The notes: a model not told the origin generated them from the letters alone. A stretch of DNA of 64,000 nucleotides from Chitinophaga polysaccharea (GCF_902150045.1 NZ_CABFVU010000006.1:62001-126000), one strand, 5' to 3'; shown: positions 8,736-18,650, numbered from the stretch's first letter. Translations and numbers: made by a program.

Positions 8736-10151
8736 ATGGAGATTTTACACATCAGCGCGGAATGTTACCCGGTAGCCAAAGTAGGTGGACTAGGTGATGT
8801 AGTAGGGGCGTTGCCCAAATACCAGCACCAGTTAGGCAATTTTGCCAAGGTTGTGATACCGGCCTACAGGAATAAGTATTACCATACCCACGAATTTGAC
8901 GTGGTACACCAGGCCGGCATGTGGCTGGGGCACAACTGGTACCATTTTAACGTTATAAAGGAGCGCAGCAATGAGCTGGGGTTCGACCTGTACCTGGTGG
9001 ATATCCCCGGTTTACTGGATACTCCCGGCGTTTACGGCTATCCTAACGATACAGAGCGGTTCCTGGCCTTCCAGATCGCCGTATTGGACTGGATCAACGA
9101 ATGGCAGCACCAGCCGGACGTGATCCATTGCCACGATCACCACACGGGCCTGATCCCTTTCCTGCTCAACTACGGTTATAAATATGAGCGGCTGAAAAGT
9201 ATCCCCACAGCGCTTACCATTCATAATGCACAGTACCAGGGCCAGTTTGGCTGGGATAAACTATACCAGATCCCGTCTTTCGACCTGTGGAAGTCCGGCA
9301 TGCTCGACTGGAACGGGGCCATCAACCCGCTGGCATCGGCCATTAAGTGCGCCTGGCGCGTTACCACCGTATCACCAGGCTACCTGGAAGAACTGTATTC
9401 CAATGCCAACGGGCTGGAAAGCCTGATCAACCAGGAAAGGGCCAAAATGGTGGGCATCCTGAACGGGATCGATACGGTGGTATGGGATCCCTCCACGGAC
9501 CGTATGTTATCGCTCAATTATGATATTGATACGGTAAGTACCGGAAAAAAAGAAAATAAACAGCTCCTTTGCGAACGCTTCGGGCTGGACGCTTCCTTAC
9601 CACTGATCTCCTTTATAGGCCGCCTGGTAGGCGATAAAGGGGCCGATCTCCTGCCGGAAATAATTGGCAGAACCCTGCATGAACTGGCAGGTGAAGTAAA
9701 TTTCCTCGTATTGGGGAGCGGGGAGCCCCATATTGAATGGTCATTGCAACAAACCCGCGCCGTGGTAAGCTACGGCTTTAATGTACATATCGGGTACGAC
9801 GAATCGTTATCCCACCAGATATATGCCGGCAGCGATTTCCTGTTGATGCCCTCCAGGGTGGAACCCTGCGGCCTTAACCAGATGTATGCCCTGCGTTATG
9901 GAACTGTTCCGGTAGTGCGTAGTACCGGCGGACTGAAAGATACGGTCATCGACTTTGGCGACCAGGACGGCGTAGGTATCCGGTTTAACCAGGCCAGCGT
10001 TTGGGATGTTTGTTATTCCGTAAAGCGCGCCATAGAATTGTACCGCGACTCCAAACACCTGGACGAAGTACGATTAAGAGGCATGAACATTGATAATTCC
10101 TGGGACAGTTCCGCACAGCGGTACCTGGACATGTACAAGCGTATGAAATAG
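8736..10151 (+). CDS. glgA: glycogen (starch) synthase
   Basis: A 471-residue GT5 enzyme that transfers glucose from ADP-glucose to the growing alpha-1,4-glucan in the cytoplasm. The N-terminal ADP-glucose motif KVGGLGDV begins at K15. The C-terminal GT-B domain shows GRLVGDKGADLLPE and the conserved PSRVEPCGLNQMYALRYG segment containing the acidic catalytic residue and the STGGL loop. The length is normal for the family. The gene heads a co-directional row with glgC (downstream, 10195) and a GH130-like gene, a natural storage-glucan unit. Its start ATG agrees with the family N-terminus MEILHISAECYP. Confidence 0.95.
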   Translation: MEILHISAECYPVAKVGGLGDVVGALPKYQHQLGNFAKVVIPAYRNKYYHTHEFDVVHQAGMWLGHNWYHFNVIKERSNELGFDLYLVDIPGLLDTPGVYGYPNDTERFLAFQIAVLDWINEWQHQPDVIHCHDHHTGLIPFLLNYGYKYERLKSIPTALTIHNAQYQGQFGWDKLYQIPSFDLWKSGMLDWNGAINPLASAIKCAWRVTTVSPGYLEELYSNANGLESLINQERAKMVGILNGIDTVVWDPSTDRMLSLNYDIDTVSTGKKENKQLLCERFGLDASLPLISFIGRLVGDKGADLLPEIIGRTLHELAGEVNFLVLGSGEPHIEWSLQQTRAVVSYGFNVHIGYDESLSHQIYAGSDFLLMPSRVEPCGLNQMYALRYGTVPVVRSTGGLKDTVIDFGDQDGVGIRFNQASVWDVCYSVKRAIELYRDSKHLDEVRLRGMNIDNSWDSSAQRYLDMYKRMK

Positions 10152-10194
10152 TAAAGAATAATTGAGTGATGACCTTCTAAAACCAATTCCCATT

Positions 10195-11466
10195 ATGACG
10201 AACGATGTAATATCCATTATTCTCGGAGGAGGGGCCGGCACCCGCCTGTATCCGCTTACCCGTCGCCGCTCCAAACCAGCGGTGCCCCTGGCAGGTAAAT
10301 ACAGACTGGTGGATATTCCTATCTCCAATTGTTTGAACGCAGAGCTGAACCGCATCTTTGTACTAACGCAGTTCAATTCCGCCTCCCTGAACAAGCATAT
10401 TAAAAACACCTATCACTTCAGCAACTTTGATAAGGGGTTTGTGGATATACTGGCAGCGGAGCAAACCCCCGATAATCCTACCTGGTACCAGGGAACGGCA
10501 GATGCCGTAAGACAATGCCTTCACCACATGGAGAACTTTGAGTTTGAATATATACTCATTTTATCCGGTGACCAGTTGTACCAGATGGACTTCAGAAAGA
10601 TGATCAAACATCATATCGACACGGGTGCGGAAATATCTATTGCCACTATCCCCGTAAGCGCCAGGGATGCTTCTGATTTTGGTATTTTAAAGGAAGATGA
10701 ACAGGGCGCCATTGTTTCCTTTACAGAAAAACCTTCGCAGGCTGTGCTGCCCCCGTGGGCTTCCGAAGTAAGCGAGGAAATGCAGAAAGAAGGCCGGGTA
10801 TATCTTGCCAGTATGGGAATTTATATTTTCAGCCGACAGGTGTTGTTTGATATGCTCAATGCACAACCGGAAGCGGCGGACTTTGGTAAACAGCTCATCC
10901 CGCAGGCTATCGAAAACAAACGGCGCATCTTCAGCTATCAATATGAAGGGTACTGGACTGATATCGGTAATATCCAGTCTTTCTTCGAAGCCAATATTGG
11001 TCTTACCGATGAAATCCCTTTATTTAACCTTTTTGACGAGTCACAAACCATCTATTCCCGCGCCCGTATGCTGCCGCCCACAAAAATTTCCGGGCATATG
11101 GAGAAAACAATGATCGCTGATGGTTGTATTATTATGGCAAACAAGCTGGAAAGAGTAGTAGTAGGGATCCGTACCCGCATTGGTAAAGGCAGCGAAATCA
11201 GCAATGCCTATATTATGGGAAGCGACTACTACGAAACGCTCGATGAAATAGAAAGATCCCGCGCAGAGGGGAGACCTTTAATGGGCATCGGTGAAAACTG
11301 CGTGATCAATAATGCCATCATTGATAAAAACTGCCGCATCGGTAACGGCGTACATATAAATGGTGGAAAGCACTTAGCTGACGGGGACTTTGAAAAATAT
11401 ACAGTAAAAGACGGCATTGTTGTTGTTAAAAAAGGAGTTGTCCTGGAAGACGGATTCAGTATTTAA
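10195..11466 (+). CDS. glgC: glucose-1-phosphate adenylyltransferase (ADP-glucose pyrophosphorylase)
   Basis: Makes ADP-glucose from glucose-1-phosphate and ATP, the committed step that supplies GlgA. The nucleotide-binding motif GGGAGTRLYPLTRRRSKPAV lies near the N-terminus, followed by GKYRLVDIPISNC; YQGTADAVRQ and LSGDQLYQMD mark the sugar-nucleotide pocket. The C-terminal third has left-handed beta-helix-like repeats. An upstream in-frame TTG at 10162 would add 11 residues, but the family begins right before VISIILGGG, so ATG 10195 (423 residues) is preferred. It lies 43 bp downstream of glgA, probably in the same transcript. Confidence 0.95.
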   Translation: MTNDVISIILGGGAGTRLYPLTRRRSKPAVPLAGKYRLVDIPISNCLNAELNRIFVLTQFNSASLNKHIKNTYHFSNFDKGFVDILAAEQTPDNPTWYQGTADAVRQCLHHMENFEFEYILILSGDQLYQMDFRKMIKHHIDTGAEISIATIPVSARDASDFGILKEDEQGAIVSFTEKPSQAVLPPWASEVSEEMQKEGRVYLASMGIYIFSRQVLFDMLNAQPEAADFGKQLIPQAIENKRRIFSYQYEGYWTDIGNIQSFFEANIGLTDEIPLFNLFDESQTIYSRARMLPPTKISGHMEKTMIADGCIIMANKLERVVVGIRTRIGKGSEISNAYIMGSDYYETLDEIERSRAEGRPLMGIGENCVINNAIIDKNCRIGNGVHINGGKHLADGDFEKYTVKDGIVVVKKGVVLEDGFSI

Positions 11467-11480
11467 CAAACAAGATAACC

Positions 11481-12950
11481 ATGCGATTGTCCATAGAGCG
11501 GAAGAGTACCAAGATTTATCCTGACCTTAAAAGGGTAGTAGCCAGGTTTTTTTTCAACGGGGAAGCACGGGCCAAGTCCATTATTCAACAGGTAGCCGCC
11601 ATGAGCGATGCTGAAGTGGATGTAACGATCATGCCTATACTAAGAGAATTTTCCCGGAGGCACCGGAATATTACCAGGATATTTGAACGACATGCAGACC
11701 GGCTGAGACACCTGTTTCCCGGTTTGCAGATCGATTACGAAGCCCTCTCGCACAAACGCAAATTGCTCACCGGTTCTTATTTCACCAATGAATACTCCAT
11801 AGAATCAGCGGCTTTTTTCAACCCCTCCCTTGTGGAGGACGTGGACCAGAGCGGGCTGGAAGAAGGACAAAAACGCGTGATCATGAGCTTCCGGGCAGTA
11901 GGGGAAGGGCACGTATCTTCTATTGCTTTCCGGTCGGGTATCATCGACAAGAACAATGAAATTTCACTGATAGCGCCCGGTAATTATGTAGATGAAGCGG
12001 AAATCATCCGCAACTCCCTCTATCATAAACAAACGTTCTTTCAGAATGCCGCATCCATCCGTTTGCCGGACTCCGTGATGCGTGAAATACAGAACTCCCT
12101 GCCAGACCAGTTTGAATACCTTGCCTTAAAAAAGGTGATCAGGGAAATGCAACAGCGCTTCCAGGTAGATCATCTCCTTAAAAAAGGCCTGGAAAGGGTA
12201 CTATGGCTGGCGGATTCTTATTACGAGCTGAATTTTTCACTGGATACCGACCTGTCGGACCGCGTTATTTTTCCTTATTCAGAGGCGGAAAGCAGGGGTA
12301 TTGAAGATGCCCGCTTTGTAAAATATACCAGCGAAAACGGCAGTGTTACCTATTATGCCACTTATACAGCATACGATGGTATCACCATTCAGCCCAAGCT
12401 GCTGCAAACAAAAGATTTCTACAACTTCAAGATCATGCCGCTTTACGGTGAAGGAGCGCAAAACAAGAACCTTGCGCTCTTTCCCCGTAAGATCAACGGC
12501 AAATATGTGATGATCTCCCGGATCGACGGCATCAACGGGTATATCATGTACTCCGATAAAATCAATATCTGGGAAAACCCGCAGCTCCTTCATACGCCCA
12601 AGTACGCCTGGGAATTTGTACAGGTGGGCAACTGCGGTTCCCCCATTGAAACCCCGGACGGCTGGCTGGTGATCACCCACGGTGTAGGCCCTATGCGTAC
12701 TTATTGTATTGGCGCCAGCCTGCTGGACCTGGAAAATCCCACAAAGGAAATAGGCCGTTTACGCGAGCCGCTGCTCATGCCCAACAAAGATGAAAGAGAA
12801 GGATACGTGCCCAACGTATTGTACTCCTGCGGATCTATTATTCACAACGATGAACTGATCATTCCCTACGGCCTCTCTGATTATGCATCAGGCTTTGCCA
12901 CCGTTAAACTCGATAAACTGCTCACACAGATCAAAGAAGACGGCGTATAG
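11481..12950 (+). CDS. glycoside hydrolase family 130-like protein (glycosidase or phosphorylase)
   Basis: A 489-residue protein whose C-terminal two-thirds matches the five-bladed beta-propeller of GH130 mannoside phosphorylases and related glycosidases: GIEDARFVKY around residue 273, the YATYTAYDG strand, SRIDGINGYIMYSD, and GNCGSPIETPDGWLVITHGVG. An N-terminal helical extension of about 170 residues precedes it, as in the long Bacteroidota form of this family. It follows glgC by 14 bp and so is probably in the glycogen operon, which points to work on a manno- or gluco-oligosaccharide, but the substrate and whether it is a phosphorylase or hydrolase cannot be read. Its stop lies only 3 bp from the end of the convergent glycosyltransferase. 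Confidence 0.8.
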   Translation: MRLSIERKSTKIYPDLKRVVARFFFNGEARAKSIIQQVAAMSDAEVDVTIMPILREFSRRHRNITRIFERHADRLRHLFPGLQIDYEALSHKRKLLTGSYFTNEYSIESAAFFNPSLVEDVDQSGLEEGQKRVIMSFRAVGEGHVSSIAFRSGIIDKNNEISLIAPGNYVDEAEIIRNSLYHKQTFFQNAASIRLPDSVMREIQNSLPDQFEYLALKKVIREMQQRFQVDHLLKKGLERVLWLADSYYELNFSLDTDLSDRVIFPYSEAESRGIEDARFVKYTSENGSVTYYATYTAYDGITIQPKLLQTKDFYNFKIMPLYGEGAQNKNLALFPRKINGKYVMISRIDGINGYIMYSDKINIWENPQLLHTPKYAWEFVQVGNCGSPIETPDGWLVITHGVGPMRTYCIGASLLDLENPTKEIGRLREPLLMPNKDEREGYVPNVLYSCGSIIHNDELIIPYGLSDYASGFATVKLDKLLTQIKEDGV

Positions 12951-12953
12951 GTG

Positions 12954-13955
12954 CTATAAGGAATTATATACGTTGATGTATTGTTCTGTCATGGTTTCTG
13001 CACTGAAATTATTTTTTGCGTGCAGGTGGCAGTCGTGGCGGTTAATCAGCGTAAGATCTTCAATACAGGCGGCGGCTTCCTGTAAATTGTTTACCAGGAA
13101 ACCTGTTTTCCTGTCGAGGATCAGTTCCGGCATGGAGCCGCGGTTATACGCAATAACAGGTGTGCCGCAAAGCATGGCTTCTGCCACGCTCAGTCCAAAA
13201 GGTTCGTTAAAGTAGATAGGATGTAACAGGGCGCTGGCCTTGCCCAGCAACTGGCTGCGTTCTTCCCCGCCTACAGCGCCGATAAAAATGATCTGTTCAT
13301 CATCTATATATGGTTTCACTTTCTCATTAAAATAGGCTTCGTCCTGTATGATCCCCGCAATGATCAGTTTGCGGCGGGAGTGAAGAGCTATCTGCACCGC
13401 GTCGTATGCACCTTTGTCGGGATGGATGCGGCCATAATACAAAAGATAGCTGTCGGGCGCAGGCTCGAAGGCAAAATCCCCTGTCCGGATCCCGTTATAC
13501 ACAGTGGCTGTGTAATGCAGCGATGCATGGCGGTCGGAGTTGCTGATAGACACATATCTTCCTATATCATTATACCGCTGGTATACCGGTAATATTTTGT
13601 GAGAGGAAAATCCGTGGATGGTAGTTACCATCGGCGTTTTAATAAGCCTGGAGTAGGTGAGGGGAAGAAAATCGAAATGATTATGAATGATATCAAAATC
13701 CCGGGCCTGTTCCATCAGGTAACTGATATGCATACACTCGTTCACTTTGGCGTCAGCTTCACGGTCTTCCTCGTACCCTTTAGCGCAAATGGAGGCCAGG
13801 ACACCGGAAGTTACCGAGTCGGCGGTGGCGAAAAGGGTTACCTCCATTCCTTTGGCTATCAGCCCCTCTGCCAGGTTGGATGCCATTTGTTCCCAGGGTC
13901 CGTAATGCCTGGGCGGTGTGCGCCAGGCTATGGGCGATAATATTGCTACCTTCAT
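12954..13955 (-). CDS. glycosyltransferase family 4
   Basis: A 333-residue GT-B enzyme. The N-terminus has the acceptor-side pattern ILSPIAWRTPPRHYGPWEQ, where the GPWE segment is typical of the GT4 group related to UDP-glucose/ GDP-mannose using enzymes. The donor domain shows YYGRIHPDKG and the E-x7-E element NEPFGLSVAEAMLCGTPVIA. It is convergent with the GH130-like gene with almost no gap and no visible terminator, so the two transcripts must overlap. The context suggests a role near storage or other glucans, but this is inference. Start ATG at 13955 gives a normal GT4 N-terminus. Confidence 0.82.
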   Translation of the reverse strand: MKVAILSPIAWRTPPRHYGPWEQMASNLAEGLIAKGMEVTLFATADSVTSGVLASICAKGYEEDREADAKVNECMHISYLMEQARDFDIIHNHFDFLPLTYSRLIKTPMVTTIHGFSSHKILPVYQRYNDIGRYVSISNSDRHASLHYTATVYNGIRTGDFAFEPAPDSYLLYYGRIHPDKGAYDAVQIALHSRRKLIIAGIIQDEAYFNEKVKPYIDDEQIIFIGAVGGEERSQLLGKASALLHPIYFNEPFGLSVAEAMLCGTPVIAYNRGSMPELILDRKTGFLVNNLQEAAACIEDLTLINRHDCHLHAKNNFSAETMTEQYINVYNSL

Positions 13956-14161
13956 AATGCTGTGTTTTGCTGGTTTCGCCTTTTCAGAGCGTTGTTTGCA
14001 CCATCACTGTCAAAACAAGCGCCAAAGAAACGGGGGGATTGCCGGTCAACCAATATTCTGATCAACCAATTGACTAATTACCTAACTTCGTACATTCAAA
14101 AATTTCGATGTGTTGGCACTGCATCGTTTTGTAATTGGTAATTTGTAATTCGAAACTCAAT
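13956..14161. other. intergenic region before bshC, nothing distinct
   Basis: A 206-bp gap between divergent genes that should hold both promoters. It is A/T-rich toward bshC (TAACTTCGTAC around 14091). No clear TTTG / TAnnTTTG pair, hairpin or repeat element was found here. Confidence 0.4.
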
Positions 14162-15745
14162 ATGCCCGAATATATTCCTTATGGGAAAACTGGTTATTTT
14201 AATCAGCTGGTAACAGATTTTTTAGCAGAACGTCCGCAGATCAGACCATTTTATACCTATTCTCCTGTACATCCGGATTTTAACGCCGCCATCGCTGCCC
14301 GGCAGCAGTTTAATACGCCACGCGCCGCACTGGTAGCAGCCCTGGAACAGCAATACGAAGGCCTGGAGCCTATAAAGGCGGTACAGGATAACATCGCAGC
14401 CCTGCTGCAACCCACTACCTTTACCGTATGCACCGCTCATCAGCCCAATATTTTCACCGGTTATCTTTACTTCGCCTACAAGATCCTGCAAACCATTAAG
14501 CTTTGCCGTGAACTGAAGCAGCAATATCCGCAGCATCATTTTGTGCCGGTATATTACATGGGCAGCGAAGATGCCGACCTGGAAGAACTGGGCAGCATTT
14601 ACCTCGAAGGGAAAACCATCACCTGGAACACCACCCAGCAGGGAGCGGTAGGCCGTATGCAACCTGATGGACTGGAAGCGCTGATTGCCGAAGTGAAGAA
14701 AGCACTGGGATATGCGCCTCACAGCGAGGAGCTGATCAGCCTTCTGCAGAAGGCTTACCTGGAACACGCTAATATACAGGAAGCCACCATGTACCTGGTA
14801 CATGCCTTGTTTGGCCGGTTCGGGCTGGTTACGCTGGTGCCGGACAGCGCTGCATTAAAACGTTTATACCTTCCCGTTATAAAGGACGAACTGTTTAACC
14901 AGGCATCGCATGCTATTGTAAGTGATACGCTTGAAAAGCTGGGAGAACATTATAAAGTACAGGCCAATCCACGGGAAATAAATCTTTTTTATTTACAGGA
15001 TGGCTCGAGGGAACGCATTGTGCGGGAGGGCGATCAGTGGAAAGTATTACACACCCCGTTGACTTTCAACGCCGCTTCCCTGGAAGCAGCTTTGGAAGCG
15101 CATCCTGAAAGCTTTAGCCCCAATGTTATTTTGCGGGGCATGTTCCAGGAAACTATCCTGCCCAACATTGCCTTTATTGGCGGTGGCGGTGAAATAGCTT
15201 ACTGGCTGGAGTTAAAAGGGCTTTTTGCACATTATAAAGTACCATTCCCCGTGTTGCTGCTACGCAATTCGCTGTTGCTCACAGATGAAATATCCCGGCA
15301 ACGTATTACTAAGCTGGGACTTAGCACCAATGATCTTTTCAAAGGAACGGAAGATATTGTGAACGATTATGTGAAGCGCCATACCAATGCCTCGCTGGTG
15401 TTGAAAGATGAATACGCTGCTATTGAGCAGTTGTTCGATGCGCTGGAAGAAAAAGCCCGCAGCATTGATGTAACGCTTATTGCTACTACGGCATCTGAAA
15501 GAAAGAAAGCGCTGAAATCGATCGGTAAGCTGGAACATAAATTCCTGCGCGCAGAGAAGAAGAAATTCGCCTGGCAAACGGACCAGATCCGCCAGATTAA
15601 AAATAAACTATTCCCGGCCGGCTCATTGCAGGAGCGTAAGGAAAACTTCCTGCCCTGGTATGCCCAGGAGGGGCCTGCGTTCTTTGACCGGGTGCTGGAC
15701 GCGATTATTCCCATAACCGACCAGTTCACCATCCTGGGGGAATAA
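14162..15745 (+). CDS. bshC: putative cysteine ligase BshC (bacillithiol biosynthesis)
   Basis: A protein of 527 residues matching BshC, the enzyme thought to add cysteine to glucosamine-malate in the last step of bacillithiol synthesis in the cytoplasm. Diagnostic segments are CTAHQPNIFTGYLYFAYKI near residue 90, VYYMGSEDADLEEL, and near the centre PNIAFIGGGGEIAYWLELKG followed by FPVLLLRNS. A coiled-coil stretch is likely around residues 430-490. An in-frame TTG at 14135 would add nine unrelated residues, so ATG 14162 is preferred (MPEYIPYGKTGYF). No bshA or bshB is in the window. A dyad repeat element follows the stop directly. Confidence 0.92.
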   Translation: MPEYIPYGKTGYFNQLVTDFLAERPQIRPFYTYSPVHPDFNAAIAARQQFNTPRAALVAALEQQYEGLEPIKAVQDNIAALLQPTTFTVCTAHQPNIFTGYLYFAYKILQTIKLCRELKQQYPQHHFVPVYYMGSEDADLEELGSIYLEGKTITWNTTQQGAVGRMQPDGLEALIAEVKKALGYAPHSEELISLLQKAYLEHANIQEATMYLVHALFGRFGLVTLVPDSAALKRLYLPVIKDELFNQASHAIVSDTLEKLGEHYKVQANPREINLFYLQDGSRERIVREGDQWKVLHTPLTFNAASLEAALEAHPESFSPNVILRGMFQETILPNIAFIGGGGEIAYWLELKGLFAHYKVPFPVLLLRNSLLLTDEISRQRITKLGLSTNDLFKGTEDIVNDYVKRHTNASLVLKDEYAAIEQLFDALEEKARSIDVTLIATTASERKKALKSIGKLEHKFLRAEKKKFAWQTDQIRQIKNKLFPAGSLQERKENFLPWYAQEGPAFFDRVLDAIIPITDQFTILGE

Positions 15746-15978
15746 GCGGAGGGATCGCCTTCGGCGATTGTCTTGGAACACTGATTATGATGATTACACT
15801 GATTTATTTTGAGATTTTATATATGATTAGGGGAGATAAAAGTGAATATTGCTTTTATCTCCCTATTTTTTTTATTAATTCAATCCTTTAAAATCCCGAA
15901 AAATAAATCAGTGTAATCAGCGTAATCATCATAATCCTGAGTCAGACAAAATTCGCATCGCCGAAGGCGATCCCTTCG
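15746..15978. repeat. dyad repeat element, copy 2 (hybrid tips)
   Basis: Fills the gap between two convergent genes. Outer mini-hairpins ATCGCCTTCGGCGAT (15754-15768) and ATCGCCGAAGGCGAT (15957-15971) mirror each other. The left tip is of the TTGGAACA type, the right of the TGACTCA type, so the ends are mixed. Left units: GATTATGAT, GATTACACT, GATTTATTT. Right units (read inverted): GATTATGAT, GATTACGCT, GATTACACT, GATTTATTT, that is, one 9-bp unit more. The inner hairpin at 15829-15865 pairs GGGAGATAAAAG with CTTTTATCTCCC. Confidence 0.85.
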
Positions 15979-18210
15979 CTACGCGCTTTGTGTCAGGGCT
16001 TTGCTCATATCTTTTACCAGCGCCAGGATGGCCATAAGCTGGTCGTGTACCTGTTTCGTTTCCAGCATTTCGTCGCGGGTGGGCGTAGGGCCTTTTCCAT
16101 CATTGATTTCCTGTTGGCGCTGATGTACCAGGCTTTCCAGGTGGGCATCCAGCCTGTCGAAAGCATGGATTAGTGGCGAAGGCTGAGCGCTGCCGCCGGT
16201 GGCGGGGTCTGTCATGAGTATGAGCTGGTCCATATAATGGAGCAGGTAATCCGTGATTTCGCGGTATTCCGGGCGCGGGAACTGTACCCCGTGATGAAGG
16301 CTGTATGCCGCCAGGGTGGCTGTGTGGGAAGTGAGCGTATGATTCAGTACCACGTAGTGGTATACTTCAGAAGCGTTCTTTTGTTTGCTTTTAGGTTCGG
16401 ATAACATGCGCTGGAAGGCAGACATCAGATTGGCAGCAGCTACATAAGCGTCTTTCCTGGCCAGTTTGAAATCGGTAACGGATACCTGTTCACTGGAGTA
16501 GGCGCGCATTACCAATTCAAAATATTTGCGGTTGGCTTCCATCATCTTTTTCATATGGTCCGGCAGGAAATTATGTTCCCAGGTAGGCCACAGCAGCATG
16601 TTCGCAAAGAAGGCAATGCCTCCGCCGATGAAGGTGTCCAGTACCCGCTGTGTCAGGTTGTACAGATCGGAAGGGTGGAGGAAGTGCAGGAGGAAGATGA
16701 TAAACGGTGTTACAAAAAATACACTCAGCGTATACTGGATGGTCATAAAGCTATAAGCGCCGAGGATACAGATAAGCATTACCACGAATATCACCGTATC
16801 GTTATGGGTAATATAAAGCAGGCCGGCTGCAAACAGTGCGCCGGTAACGGTACCGATTAAACGCTGTATGCTGCGGGATTTCGTAAGGCCGAAGCCAGGT
16901 TTCAGGATCACCACTACCGTGAGCAGGATCCAGTATATACGGTCCAGGTGAAGGGCCAGCCCCAGCCCGTAACCCGCCAGTGTGGCCAGGCTCACACGGA
17001 TGGAGTGGCGGAAGATATGTGATTTGAACGTGAGGTTGTCACGGAACGTTTCGAAGTCGTATTTCTGCCGGGTAGTGAATTTGGACAGCTCCAGTTTGGG
17101 ATCTATGGATTCGTCTTTCAGTCGCTCCAGCCGGGTAAGCCGGTGCAGGTTATAAATGCGCTGGGCCATATCCTGCAGGTTCTGCAGGATGTTGGTAAGC
17201 GGAATAGTGCGTGTTCTTTCCTTAAGGGTAGGTAGTTTCAGGGTAATATCGGCGATAGCCTGTTTTACCTTCTCCATTTCAAATTTCAGGTTGGCTTTGG
17301 GCAGGGAGCGCTGACCCGCGGCCACGGCCATACCTATGTTCTTCAGTTCCTGTACGAACTCCATAATGAGCAGGTGGAATTTCTCGAGGATGGCTTCGTC
17401 TTTGAAATCGGCCTGCAGGGCATTATAGTCCGTTTGTGATGCCATGATCTGTTCCTGGAGATCTACCATATCAAGGAAAATGAGCACCATGCTTTTATTC
17501 AGGCTGGTAGTGCCTTGTTGGGCGGACCGTCTTTTCAGCAGCAGTTCGCGTACATTTTCCTGTTTTTCATTGACGATCACCTGCTGTGCCAGCACGGCTT
17601 TATAGTTCTCGTTTACATTGATGCCAGGGGTATAAAAATTGGCCCTGACTTCAAGGTAGCGGGCAGTTTGCAGGATACAATCTCCCAGCGCCTGTTGTAC
17701 GTTAAGATAAGGGCGGATCTGCCAGAGGGTAAGTGCCAGCACAGCATACCAGATACTGCCCAGCAGCACCATGGAAGCATGCAGCAGGGTGAGTTGCGGG
17801 GTAAGCTGTGTTTCTCCCAGTATAGACACCAGTACCAGCAGGCAGCCGGTACCTATATTGCCACCGCGGTTGCCGTATACCAGTAGCATGGCAAACATAA
17901 AACAGCAGATACCTATCCACACGGCCATAGGGATGGTATAAGGGATTAGCAATCCTGTACCCAGTGCAGTAAAGAAGATCAGGATGGTACTGATGATAAG
18001 ACCATTCCGTTTGTGTATAATGGTACCTGGTACGTCGCTGAGGGCGGTACACAGGGCGCCCATGGATACCGCGATACCCAGGTCCAGCATACCAAACCAG
18101 GCGAATACCAGCGAAGGTACTACCACACTGATAGTGGTGCGCATACCGTTGCTGAAATGATAACTGTATAGAAAATTTTTGACGTTGTTGATCTGCTGTT
18201 CTGTACGCAA
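15979..18210 (-). CDS. FUSC/YccS-family inner-membrane protein
   Basis: A 743-residue protein with two membrane blocks separated by a long cytoplasmic helical region: the first at about residues 20-165 (for example VVVPSLVFAWFGMLDLGIAV and TCLLVLVSILG-like stretches), the second at about 385-520 (IYWILLTVVVILKPGFGLTKSR, then FVVMLICILGAYSF). The KPGFGLTKSRSIQRLIGT motif is typical of the FUSC domain shared by E. coli YccS, AaeB and plant ALMT-like proteins. Relatives export aromatic acids or are of unknown function; no substrate is claimed here. A divergent repeat element (18254-18486) lies upstream. Confidence 0.85.
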   Translation of the reverse strand: MRTEQQINNVKNFLYSYHFSNGMRTTISVVVPSLVFAWFGMLDLGIAVSMGALCTALSDVPGTIIHKRNGLIISTILIFFTALGTGLLIPYTIPMAVWIGICCFMFAMLLVYGNRGGNIGTGCLLVLVSILGETQLTPQLTLLHASMVLLGSIWYAVLALTLWQIRPYLNVQQALGDCILQTARYLEVRANFYTPGINVNENYKAVLAQQVIVNEKQENVRELLLKRRSAQQGTTSLNKSMVLIFLDMVDLQEQIMASQTDYNALQADFKDEAILEKFHLLIMEFVQELKNIGMAVAAGQRSLPKANLKFEMEKVKQAIADITLKLPTLKERTRTIPLTNILQNLQDMAQRIYNLHRLTRLERLKDESIDPKLELSKFTTRQKYDFETFRDNLTFKSHIFRHSIRVSLATLAGYGLGLALHLDRIYWILLTVVVILKPGFGLTKSRSIQRLIGTVTGALFAAGLLYITHNDTVIFVVMLICILGAYSFMTIQYTLSVFFVTPFIIFLLHFLHPSDLYNLTQRVLDTFIGGGIAFFANMLLWPTWEHNFLPDHMKKMMEANRKYFELVMRAYSSEQVSVTDFKLARKDAYVAAANLMSAFQRMLSEPKSKQKNASEVYHYVVLNHTLTSHTATLAAYSLHHGVQFPRPEYREITDYLLHYMDQLILMTDPATGGSAQPSPLIHAFDRLDAHLESLVHQRQQEINDGKGPTPTRDEMLETKQVHDQLMAILALVKDMSKALTQSA

Positions 18211-18253
18211 ACGTAAATGGGTTTTTGATGGCGCAAAGATAAGCGGATTTTAT

Positions 18254-18486
18254 GCGAATTTTGTCTGACTCACTGATTACCTTGATTTCGCTGATTAGAG
18301 GAATTTTAACCTGTGTTTTGTGTTGTAGGCGTATGTTGTCTGACTCAGGATTATGCCGATTACCGGAATTTTTATTACATTATATAGTTATATTATATTG
18401 AAGAACATTAATTTAATGTGGGTTTAGAAAAATATATAAGGTAAATCAGCGTAATCAGGGTAATCAGTGAGTCAGACAAAATCCGC
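18254..18486. repeat. dyad repeat element, copy 3 (nested extra arm)
   Basis: Lies between divergent genes. The left arm 18254-18296 (tip TTTTGTCTGACTCACTGATT) matches the reverse complement of 18444-18486 at 40 of 43 positions. A further left-type arm sits inside at about 18331-18375 (TTGTCTGACTCAGGATT then ATGCC and ACCGG units) without a partner. The inner GGGAGAT hairpin is not recognisable in this copy; the centre is A/T-rich. Confidence 0.8.
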
Positions 18487-18650
18487 TGGCCCGCGTAATT
18501 TTCTCACAGGGAATTAAATTGTAATTGTTCTTTTTACTATATTTATAACCAGTCTTTTAGACTTTAGTTGCGTGCTGCGGACAGAGAGTAATAAGCAGTG
18601 ATTGTGTATAAATAATTACTGTATATTATTGCATCTCACTTAAATTACTT

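Noticed and set aside
10162..10194. TTG start extending GlgC by 11 residues
   Set aside because: The family N-terminus begins right before VISIILGGG, which ATG 10195 provides.
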